Source: an uncultured Lachnospiraceae bacterium (lineage in GTDB: Bacteria > Bacillota_A > Clostridia > Lachnospirales > Lachnospiraceae). Taken from it: DNA of 5,411 bases. A model generated the notes under the pieces. That model worked only from the letters and a program-made list of their open reading frames with translations, searched no databases and was not told where the DNA came from. Below, in pieces: positions 1 through 5,338 of the stretch (the first letter of the stretch is position 1; each line of letters opens with the position of its first letter). The stretch is taken from NCBI GenBank assembly GCA_902796775.1, contig CADBQK010000417.1, positions 1 through 5,411 of the forward strand, given 5' to 3'. The position numbers and the translations under genes were made by a program.

Positions 1-971
1 GCGGGGGGCTTGGGTGTATAATCGATGAGGACGCGGTTGATGCCGGGGACTTCTGCGGTGATGCGGGCGACGAGGTGATCGATCAGCTCTGCGGGCAGAT
101 GCTCCACGGTTACTTCCATGACGTCGGTGGTGTTGATGGCACGGATGATGCAAGGCCAGTCAAAGGTGCGTTTGCCGTCTTTGACGCCAGTGGATTTAAA
201 ATCGGGTACGACGGTGAAGTACTGCCAAACTTTGCCCTCCAGACCGTTCTTTGCAAACTCTTCGCGAAGAATCGCGTCGGACTCACGTACAGCGGCAAGA
301 CGGTCACGTGTGATCGCGCCGGGGCAGCGTACGCCGAGGCCGGGGCCGGGGAATGGCTGGCGGTTGACCATACCGTCGGGCAGGCCGAGCTCTTTGCCGA
401 CCATGCGGACTTCATCCTTAAAGAGGATCTTGACAGGCTCTACCAGGGCAAAACGGGAAGCAATGTCTTCCGGCAGTCCGCCTGCATTATGATGAGCTTT
501 GATGCCGGCTTCACTTTCCAGGATATCAGGCCAGATCGTTCCCTGGGCCAGGAAGGAAACATCTTCCAGCTTACGTGCTTCTTCTGCGAAGACATCAATG
601 AACTCCTCACCGATGATATGACGCTTCTGCTCAGGATCATCTACGCCTGCCAGCTTATCCAGGAAGCGGTCCGTGGCATCTACATAGATCAGGTTGGCAT
701 CCATCTGGTTTCTGAACACTTCAATAACCTGCTCCGGCTCACCCTTCCTGAGCAATCCGTGATTGACATGGACGCAGGTCAGTTTTTTGCCGATCGCTTT
801 GATCAGCAGAGCAGCAACTACTGAAGAATCTACTCCGCCGGAAAGAGCCAGGAGGACTTTCCCGTCTCCGACCTGGGCCTTCACAGCCTCTACCTGTTCC
901 TCAATAAAAACTTTTGCCAGCTCAGGAGTCGTTATGCGCTCCATATCATCCGGTCTTCTGTCGTATACCAT
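1..971 (-). CDS. guaA: GMP synthetase ATP-pyrophosphatase subunit, stand-alone (3' end beyond window)
   Basis: The product adenylates XMP with ATP and aminates it to GMP in the cytoplasm (guanine nucleotide synthesis). 323 whole codons are visible. The frame is still open at position 1 and ends in ...YTPKPPA, which matches the usual C-terminal KPPATIEWE of GuaA, so only about five residues and the stop are missing. Visible motifs: the N-type ATP-pyrophosphatase loop SGGVDSS (residues 44-50), KLAGVDDPEQKRHIIG (106-121), HHNAGGLPE (160-168), LFKDEVR (183-189), RQPFPGPGLGVR (204-215) and the C-terminal dimerisation domain (about 205-323). The start is ATG with AGGAGG 8 nt upstream and an in-frame TAA seven codons before it. 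The N-terminal glutamine amidotransferase domain of normal bacterial GuaA (about 200 residues) is therefore absent, and no trace of it lies in the 491 bp upstream. This resembles the two-subunit archaeal form (GuaAb); ammonia would have to come from a separate GuaAa subunit or from solution. Proline codon usage changes sharply near residue 198. Confidence 0.93.
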   Translation of the reverse strand, partial: MVYDRRPDDMERITTPELAKVFIEEQVEAVKAQVGDGKVLLALSGGVDSSVVAALLIKAIGKKLTCVHVNHGLLRKGEPEQVIEVFRNQMDANLIYVDATDRFLDKLAGVDDPEQKRHIIGEEFIDVFAEEARKLEDVSFLAQGTIWPDILESEAGIKAHHNAGGLPEDIASRFALVEPVKILFKDEVRMVGKELGLPDGMVNRQPFPGPGLGVRCPGAITRDRLAAVRESDAILREEFAKNGLEGKVWQYFTVVPDFKSTGVKDGKRTFDWPCIIRAINTTDVMEVTVEHLPAELIDHLVARITAEVPGINRVLIDYTPKPP

Positions 972-1073
972 CGTATGATCCTCCTCTTCTTACCCTCTGC
1001 GGCATCCGCACATCATCATAACAGTATCTGCAAATCGTGAAAACAGCACCAAATCAGTTTATAACAGCAGCAT

Positions 1074-1130
1074 TCCGGGATTTCTTCAGAAATACTTCCC
1101 GGACCGGCCGGTCCGGACTCTGCGCTCCGG
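1074..1130 (-). promoter_or_regulatory. Alternative-hairpin cluster in the guaA leader
   Basis: Read in the direction of guaA transcription, four segments can pair in overlapping ways: segment 1 CCGGA (1130-1126), segment 2 CCGGACC (about 1116-1110), segment 3 GGTCCGG running into TCCGGGA (1105-1097), and segment 4 TCCCGGA (1080-1074). Segments 1 and 2 pair through CCGGA/TCCGG with an 8-nt loop. Segments 2 and 3 pair as a 7-bp stem with a GGCC loop, inside the perfect 18-bp palindrome at 1099-1116. Segments 3 and 4 pair as a 7-bp stem enclosing a small TTTCT/AGAAA hairpin. Pairing 2:3 excludes both others, which is the logic of a classic attenuator. No T-run follows segment 4, so it is not an intrinsic terminator as written. 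The pairings are seen directly; a regulatory role is inference. Confidence 0.4.
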
Positions 1131-1136
1131 GTCATT

Positions 1137-1160
1137 CATCTGAGAATACCACAGCAGATG
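1137..1160 (-). repeat. Inverted repeat CATCTG/CAGATG in the guaA leader
   Basis: CATCTG (1137-1142) and CAGATG (1155-1160) form 6-bp arms around a 12-nt spacer, just upstream of the alternative-hairpin cluster on the guaA side. It may be the first hairpin of the leader RNA or an operator; nothing decides between these. Confidence 0.3.
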
Positions 1161-1183
1161 GTGCAGTTCCGCGGTCGGAAAAA

Positions 1184-1212
1184 ATATTGTCTATTTTACA
1201 TCAGTCTGGCAA
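1184..1212 (-). promoter_or_regulatory. Candidate promoter for guaA
   Basis: On the minus strand TTGCCA (1212-1207, 5 of 6 to the -35 consensus) is followed after 17 nt by CAATAT (1189-1184, 3 of 6 to the -10). An alternative -10, TAAAAT, lies slightly upstream but has a poor -35 at proper spacing. Starting here would give a leader of roughly 200 nt that contains the hairpin cluster at 1074-1160. The weak -10 keeps this tentative. Confidence 0.3.
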
Positions 1213-1225
1213 AAAAGAAAATACC

Positions 1226-1269
1226 TTTCATGAAAAAAACTGGATTTATCTCATGAAATCAGTTATGAT
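1226..1269 (+). promoter_or_regulatory. Candidate symporter promoter with operator-like repeats
   Basis: TATGAT (1264-1269) fits the -10 consensus in 5 of 6 positions; at 17-bp spacing the -35 would be TGGATT, only 3 of 6. Two copies of TCATGAAA (1228-1235 and 1251-1258) start 23 bp apart, about two helical turns, and the first lies in the palindrome TTTCATGAAA (1226-1235). A second inverted repeat, AACTGGATTT (1238-1247) with AAATCAGTT (1256-1264), pairs over 9 bp with one bulged G and runs into the -10. A weak -35 with repeats over the core promoter suggests regulation by a bound protein. This is inferred from position only. Confidence 0.3.
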
Positions 1270-1450
1270 AGAGAAGCTGTCGTATCCTGGCCCTGCTCAG
1301 TCGTGCATATGGACAGCCAGCCTCTCTATAGAGCCGATGCAGATCTGCCGTTTTCGCAATGTACGGCCGATATCACTGATCACTTTCAATAATAAGCGGT
1401 TCCCAGGCAGGGCCTGATGATCAAACTACTAGTTTCCAACTGCTTTTGAG

Positions 1451-1465
1451 GGAGGATTTGTTTTG
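1451..1465 (+). promoter_or_regulatory. Ribosome binding site fixing a TTG start for the symporter
   Basis: GGAGG at 1451-1455 is followed after 7 nt by TTG at 1463-1465, which opens the NSS reading frame. The only other nearby TTG (1458-1460) is out of frame. The next residues, NDQNRGSFSGKLGF, are a normal NSS N-terminus. Confidence 0.8.
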
Positions 1466-2830
1466 AACGATCAGAATCGTGGTTCTTTTTCCGGAAAACT
1501 CGGATTTGTTCTGGCAGCTGCCGGTGCCTCTGTCGGCCTGGGAAACATCTGGCGTTTCCCTTATCTTGCAGCCAAATATGGAGGAGGTATCTTCCTGCTC
1601 ATATATGTTCTGCTGGCTCTTACCTTTGGATACACCATGATCATTGCCGAGACTTCGATCGGCAGAGCAACCGGTTCCAGTCCGGTCGGGGCGTTCAGAG
1701 CATTCAGCAGCTCTCCGTTCGCCCGTTTCGGCGGATGGATCAATGCCATCATCCCGATCCTGATCGTACCTTACTACTCTGTCATCGGAGGATGGGTATG
1801 CAAATATCTCTTTGCCTACTGCACAAAGCCGGTCAATGACATTGCCACTGATACCTTTTTTACGGATTTTATCACCGGAGGATACGAGGCAGAGCTCTGG
1901 TTCTGTGTCTTTATTGCCATGATCCTCATTATCATTTTCATGGGCGTGGAGAACGGCATCGAGCGTGTATCCAAGATCATGATGCCGATTCTGGTGGTAT
2001 TGGCGATCCTGATCTGTGTCTACTCCATCACCCGGGAGGGAGCGATGGCGGGTGTACTCTACTTCCTGGTACCCAAACCGGAAAATTTTTCCTGGATGAC
2101 CGTTGTCTCTGCAATGGGACAGATGTTCTACTCCCTGTCTATCGCTATGGGTATTCTGATCACCTTCGGCTCGTACATGAAAAAAGATGTCGGTATCGAG
2201 GCATCTACACACCAGGTAGAGTTTTTTGATACGCTGATCGCCGTACTGGCCGGTCTGATGATCATTCCTGCCGTATTTGCATTCTCAGGCGGAGATCCGG
2301 AAGCTTTGAAAGCCGGACCGTCCCTGATGTTTATCACCATGCCGAAAATATTCGCGAGTATGGGCTTCGGAAAGATTATCGGCATCCTGTTTTTTGTGCT
2401 GGTCCTCTTCGCTGCTCTGACCAGTGCCATTGCTCTTACAGAATGCGCTGTATCCACCTTCTCGGATGAATGGGGCTGGAGCCGTGTGCAGGGCACCATC
2501 GCGATTGCTGTGATCATGCTCGTTCTCGGGACTTTATCCTGTCTGGGATACGGCCCGCTCGCCTTCATTACCCTGATCGGGATGCCATTCCTGGATTTCT
2601 TTGATTTTCTGACCAATTCTGTCATGATGCCTATCTCGGCACTGGCAATCTGTCTGTACGTGGTACGCTGCATGACGATCGCCCGTGTTGAAGAGGAAGT
2701 CACACTCGGCGGTGCCGGTTTTCACCGCAAAGGCATCTTTAACATCATGATCCGGTATATCAGCCCGGTCCTTGTCGTTGTCATTTTGCTCAGTTCCATC
2801 GCGAATGCGTTCGGGCTGATACATATGTAA
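1463..2830 (+). CDS. Sodium-dependent amino-acid symporter, NSS (SNF) family
   Basis: A 455-residue inner-membrane symporter that should import an amino acid with Na+. It starts at TTG: GGAGG at 1451-1455 lies 7 nt upstream and no ATG or GTG competes. The family signature is clear in helix 1 (GASVGLGNIWRFPYLAAKYGGG, residues 21-42). Eleven helices are visible (about 12-35, 44-65, 93-118, 144-161, 171-189, 213-238, 256-275, 304-328, 343-363, 372-402, 428-453); helix 12 of LeuT is absent, as in Tyt1 and MhsT. Compared with LeuT, the Na2 site is kept (G21, V24, A317, T320, S321), the gate pair is R31 with D381, and the unwound part of helix 6 reads FYSLSIAMG (222-230). D256 at the start of helix 7 is an acidic residue of the kind that makes bacterial members chloride independent. 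The substrate cannot be read reliably; aromatic or hydrophobic amino acids are plausible. The gene is monocistronic, ending 4 bp before a strong terminator. Confidence 0.93.
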   Translation: MNDQNRGSFSGKLGFVLAAAGASVGLGNIWRFPYLAAKYGGGIFLLIYVLLALTFGYTMIIAETSIGRATGSSPVGAFRAFSSSPFARFGGWINAIIPILIVPYYSVIGGWVCKYLFAYCTKPVNDIATDTFFTDFITGGYEAELWFCVFIAMILIIIFMGVENGIERVSKIMMPILVVLAILICVYSITREGAMAGVLYFLVPKPENFSWMTVVSAMGQMFYSLSIAMGILITFGSYMKKDVGIEASTHQVEFFDTLIAVLAGLMIIPAVFAFSGGDPEALKAGPSLMFITMPKIFASMGFGKIIGILFFVLVLFAALTSAIALTECAVSTFSDEWGWSRVQGTIAIAVIMLVLGTLSCLGYGPLAFITLIGMPFLDFFDFLTNSVMMPISALAICLYVVRCMTIARVEEEVTLGGAGFHRKGIFNIMIRYISPVLVVVILLSSIANAFGLIHM

Positions 2831-2834
2831 CTGC

Positions 2835-2898
2835 AAAAGGACAGGGAACAGCATACGGATACTCTTCTATCCGGTGCTGTTCCCTGTCCTTTTTATTT
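2835..2898. terminator. Bidirectional Rho-independent terminator
   Basis: A perfect 19-bp stem (2835-2853 with 2875-2893) begins with AAAAGGACAGGG and closes with CCCTGTCCTTTT. Inside the loop a GGAT/ATCC pair can extend it. On the plus strand it is followed by TTTTTATTTT, ending transcription of the symporter. On the minus strand the same A-run becomes TTTT at the 3' side, so it can also terminate the ROK kinase operon, whose stop codon is at 2938. The loop opens 4 bp after the symporter stop. Confidence 0.92.
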
Positions 2899-2937
2899 TC
2901 TGCTGCTTTCGTCAAGCGATTCAGCTGCGATGCATTC

Positions 2938-3885
2938 TCAATCCGGCAGGACCAGTCTGGCAGCTCCGCAGATCCCGGCATCATTGCCGAGTACAGCGAG
3001 TCGGATGGGAGCGCTCCTGGAAGCAAAGAATGCATACTGACGATAATAAGCTGTTACCGCATCCGTCAGCATACTGCCGGCTTTGGATACACCGCCGCCG
3101 ATCAGGATAATCTGCGGGTCGACTACACACGAAATGGCGGCCAGTGCTCTGCCCAGGTAGCGGGAGGCTCTGTCTACGACCTGAAGCGCCAGATCATCTC
3201 CGCGTTTCGCGCAGTGGAAAACTTCCTTTGCACTGAGGGGCTCCTGTATATCCCGCATCAAAGACGGAGCTGTCTTCTGCTCCAGAATCTCCGCTGCCAG
3301 CCGGACAATGCCCGTCGCAGACGCGTACTGCTCCAGATGTCCATGGCCGCCGCATCCGCAGGCTTTCTCTTCAAGCGGTTCCACACAGATATGTCCGATT
3401 TCTCCGGCAGCGCCAAAAGCGCCTTCGAGCACCTTCCCGTCGATGACGATACCGCCGCCTACTCCGGTGCCCAGCGTTGCCATGACCAACGTCTGGTACC
3501 CTCTGGCCCCGCCCATCCACATCTCGCCAAGCGCGGCACAGTTTGCATCATTAGCGGCCCGTACCGGGATTTCATACAGCAAACCGGACAGTATATCGGA
3601 TATGCGTACCTCACCCCAGCCAATGTTCACAGCACCATGCACGAGGGAGAAATCCTGCACGGCCCCCGGTACTCCGATCCCGACGCCTTCGACATCATCC
3701 GGAGAAATCTGATGCTCTCTCATTTTCTCCTTTAGCGATGCGGCAATATCTGAAAGCACCCGGCTGCCGCCCTCCCGTTTATCGGTTGATATTTCCCATT
3801 TTTGAATCAGCTGTCCATCTACCTGAAACAGGCCGATTTTGACTGTGGTTCCTCCTACATCCACGCCAATTGCATACGATTTCAT
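2938..3885 (-). CDS. glcK: ROK family glucokinase
   Basis: A 315-residue cytoplasmic ATP-dependent sugar kinase, most likely phosphorylating glucose to glucose 6-phosphate; other ROK substrates (fructose, mannose, N-acetyl amino sugars) cannot be excluded. Order of motifs: phosphate loop DVGGTTVKIG (9-18), GVGIGVPG (67-74), ANDANCAALGE (111-121) with catalytic Asp113, ATLGTGVGGGIV (136-147), the sugar-binding GEIGH (161-165; Glu162, His165), and the zinc site from His165 to CGCGGHGHLEQYASATG (176-192). The adenosine-binding region includes LIGGGVSKAG (261-270). The third zinc cysteine of the family (CxCGxxGCxE) is His183 here, giving a His-Cys-Cys-His set. The length fits glucokinases of Firmicutes. 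There is no N-terminal helix-turn-helix, so it is an enzyme rather than a ROK repressor. The start is ATG with AAAGGGG 4 nt upstream. It is the last gene of the operon, 28 bp after the membrane-protein gene. Confidence 0.9.
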   Translation of the reverse strand: MKSYAIGVDVGGTTVKIGLFQVDGQLIQKWEISTDKREGGSRVLSDIAASLKEKMREHQISPDDVEGVGIGVPGAVQDFSLVHGAVNIGWGEVRISDILSGLLYEIPVRAANDANCAALGEMWMGGARGYQTLVMATLGTGVGGGIVIDGKVLEGAFGAAGEIGHICVEPLEEKACGCGGHGHLEQYASATGIVRLAAEILEQKTAPSLMRDIQEPLSAKEVFHCAKRGDDLALQVVDRASRYLGRALAAISCVVDPQIILIGGGVSKAGSMLTDAVTAYYRQYAFFASRSAPIRLAVLGNDAGICGAARLVLPD

Positions 3886-3913
3886 ATTACCCCTTTCATC
3901 CAGCCTTTTTCAT

Positions 3914-4312
3914 TCAGTCTTTCGGAACAAACAGGTGAAAGATCCCGCGGATGATACCCCGAACGGCTGCAAATATCAGGAAGAACAGCAGGAAGCCGTA
4001 GACTCCGGACACCATATCCGCAAAGTCCATGGATCCGGTCCCGGATAGTCCCTGTCCGATCTCCACTGCAAAGGTGAGTACGATGATTAATGTGAATACG
4101 TAGATAAAGGTAATCACCAGAATGTGATCCGTTTTAGCCAGCAGCGTAAACAATGGATGGATCAGAAGCACTGCGGCAATCCCAACGATTCCGATTACCA
4201 GAAAATGCAGCTGCTTATCCGTGAAGTTGTATTCAAATGCATCATTTAGTGTCAGGATCCTGTTATGGATCCTGGCCAGTTCCCAGACCAGGGAAACCAG
4301 TAATTGTCTCAA
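3914..4312 (-). CDS. Small VanZ-like membrane protein
   Basis: A 132-residue integral membrane protein of unknown function. An amphipathic N-terminus (about 1-30) is followed by FTDKQLHFLVIG (30-41) and three hydrophobic helices (about 36-59, 63-84 and 100-124). The pattern of DK..H before the first helix, then E84..Q87 at the end of the second and D96..D99...G103 before the last, resembles the VanZ-like family (DK..H, E..Q, D...N..G). The match is partial, since the usual Asn is Ser102, and VanZ-like proteins are found in many non-resistance settings. No antibiotic-resistance role should be assumed. The start is read as TTG at 4312: GGAAG (4326-4322) lies 9 nt upstream, directly after the dehydrogenase stop codon, and no ATG occurs in frame before residue 95. 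The gene lies 14 bp after the dehydrogenase and 28 bp before the kinase, so the three are very probably one transcript. Confidence 0.72.
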   Translation of the reverse strand: MRQLLVSLVWELARIHNRILTLNDAFEYNFTDKQLHFLVIGIVGIAAVLLIHPLFTLLAKTDHILVITFIYVFTLIIVLTFAVEIGQGLSGTGSMDFADMVSGVYGFLLFFLIFAAVRGIIRGIFHLFVPKD

Positions 4313-4326
4313 ACTGCACCACTTCC

Positions 4327-5190
4327 TTACTCGTAGTACTTGATCAGAGCCTGAGTCCCCAGCTCGCCCATGCCCTGCTCATCCAGATTTTCAAACATCT
4401 GCAGGACCTGACCGAGGATCGGGAGGTTTGCCCCGTTGCGGTCAGCTTCCTCACAGGCGATCTTCATATCTTTAATGTAATGCTTAATAAAGAAGCCGGG
4501 GGCATAATCATCCTTCAGAATCTTCGGCCCATTGTTGCTCAGCTGCCAGCTGCTGACAGCCCCGGTACTGATACTGGAGAACATCCTGTCCGTATCGAGT
4601 CCGGCTTTCCTGGCATAGGTAATCGCCTCACATACACTGGCAAGGCATCCGCTCAGAGCAATCTGGTTTGCCATCTTGGTATGCTGTCCGCAGCCTGCAC
4701 CGCCTTCGTACATGATCGTCTTGCCCATAGCCTCAAAGACAGGCATGACGGATTTCATCACATCCTCGTCACCGCCGACCATGATGCTCAGGGTCCCTGC
4801 CTTTGCACCGGAATCCCCGCCTGATACAGGAGCATCCAGAGCATGCAGACCCTTTTCTTTTGCTGCAGCATAGATCTTCTCTGCCAGCTGAGGGCTGGAA
4901 GTCGTCATATCGATCAGCACTGCGCCGGGAGCAGCATTCGCAAGGATCCCATTCTCCGAAAAATACACTTCCTCTACATCCTTCGGGTACCCGACGATCG
5001 TGATGACCACATCCTGTCCCTTAGCACACTCACCTGCGCTGTCTGCCCACGGAGCCCCCTCTGCAATAATATCCTCAGTCTTTTCCTTCGTCCGGGAATA
5101 AACCGTTACATCAAATCCGTTTTTCCTGAGATTGCGGATCATGGATTTACCCATTACACCTGCCCCGATAAAACCGATCTTTTTAACCAT
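4327..5190 (-). CDS. NAD(P)-dependent beta-hydroxyacid dehydrogenase (tartronate semialdehyde reductase / HIBADH type)
   Basis: A 287-residue cytoplasmic oxidoreductase of the 3-hydroxyisobutyrate dehydrogenase superfamily, which interconverts short beta-hydroxyacids and their semialdehydes. Visible parts: Rossmann fold with FIGAGVMG (7-14; G9, G11, G14), YSRT after strand 2 (31-34; the Arg often goes with NADPH preference), the substrate loop DAPVSGG (119-125), the catalytic segment GAGCGQHTKMANQ (164-176) with Lys172 and Asn175, and the helical C-terminal domain with SSWQLSNNGPKIL (213-225) and FIKHYIKDMKIACEEA (234-249). The SWxL segment is more like tartronate semialdehyde reductase and its relatives than true 3-hydroxyisobutyrate dehydrogenase, but the substrate is not settled. 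The start is ATG at 5190: GGGAGG at 5205-5200 lies 9 nt upstream. A TTG 24 bp further upstream (5214) is rejected because the ribosome binding site would fall inside its coding sequence. It is the first gene of the operon, behind the promoter at 5292-5320. Confidence 0.9.
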   Translation of the reverse strand: MVKKIGFIGAGVMGKSMIRNLRKNGFDVTVYSRTKEKTEDIIAEGAPWADSAGECAKGQDVVITIVGYPKDVEEVYFSENGILANAAPGAVLIDMTTSSPQLAEKIYAAAKEKGLHALDAPVSGGDSGAKAGTLSIMVGGDEDVMKSVMPVFEAMGKTIMYEGGAGCGQHTKMANQIALSGCLASVCEAITYARKAGLDTDRMFSSISTGAVSSWQLSNNGPKILKDDYAPGFFIKHYIKDMKIACEEADRNGANLPILGQVLQMFENLDEQGMGELGTQALIKYYE

Positions 5191-5199
5191 TTTTTGTTT

Positions 5200-5205
5200 C
5201 CTCCC
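5200..5205 (-). promoter_or_regulatory. Ribosome binding site deciding the dehydrogenase start
   Basis: GGGAGG on the minus strand lies 9 nt before the ATG at 5190, directly ahead of VKKIGFIGAGVMG. The longer in-frame reading from TTG at 5214 would add MESGRKQK, which merely translates this site. Confidence 0.8.
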
Positions 5206-5291
5206 ACTTTCCAAACACTTTCAGAAAATATCTGATTCGAAAAATCATTTATCTATGTATGGACCTTCTCAGATCCTCCGATAATACTCTG

Positions 5292-5320
5292 ATTATACTT
5301 TAAATCCTGCTTCTTGACAA
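5292..5320 (-). promoter_or_regulatory. Sigma-A promoter of the dehydrogenase / VanZ-like / ROK kinase operon
   Basis: On the minus strand TTGTCA (5320-5315, 5 of 6) and TATAAT (5297-5292, 6 of 6) are 17 bp apart. Transcription should begin near 5285, giving a 5' leader of about 95 nt before the ATG at 5190. The inverted repeat ATAAT/ATTAT (5281-5285, 5292-5296) covers the -10 and start region. A second one, TCAGA/TCTGA (5221-5225, 5231-5235), lies in the leader. Either could bind a regulator; neither matches an operator I know. Confidence 0.8.
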
Positions 5321-5338
5321 ATCTGCTCTCCACCTCTG

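Larger units (their letters stand above)
972..1462. other. Divergent intergenic region between guaA and the NSS symporter gene
   Basis: These 491 bp separate two divergently transcribed genes and hold no convincing gene. A reading frame at 1037-1417 (+) has no recognisable motif or ribosome binding site and crosses the regulatory repeats. The guaA side (about 972-1180) has GC-rich alternative hairpins. The centre (about 1165-1270) is AT-rich and is the likely site of both promoters. The symporter side (about 1270-1450) has further inverted repeats: GGCCCTGC (1289-1296) with GCAGGGCC (1407-1414), CTCTATAGAG (1324-1333), GCAGATCTGC (1339-1348) and AAACT/AGTTT (about 1424-1436). I saw no match to the purine riboswitch core before guaA, nor to the T-box consensus or glycine riboswitch before the transporter. 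Confidence 0.7.

Noticed and set aside
75..824. 249-residue plus-strand frame
   Set aside because: It lies antisense to guaA, whose protein is unmistakable; this is a by-product of guaA codon usage.
1037..1417. 126-residue open frame on the plus strand in the divergent region
   Set aside because: It has no ribosome binding site or recognisable motif, its composition is unlike a real protein, and it runs across the promoter and hairpin repeats.
972..1462. Purine riboswitch, T-box or glycine riboswitch
   Set aside because: I looked for the conserved cores by eye on both strands and did not find them; weak or new variants would need a covariance search.
1421..2212. 263-residue minus-strand frame, and another at 2128-2703
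   Set aside because: Both are antisense to the NSS symporter; they are rich in His, Asp and Arg or otherwise low in complexity, and have no family motifs.
3214..3735. Plus-strand frames opposite the ROK kinase
   Set aside because: They lie within the kinase gene and show no motif or start signal.
3914..4312. Glycopeptide-resistance function for the VanZ-like protein
   Set aside because: The similarity is only a short motif pattern, no other resistance gene is nearby, and VanZ-like proteins are widespread in other contexts.
5191..5214. Eight-residue N-terminal extension of the dehydrogenase from a TTG
   Set aside because: The GGGAGG ribosome binding site for the ATG at 5190 would lie inside the extension, and the Rossmann fold begins normally at that ATG.
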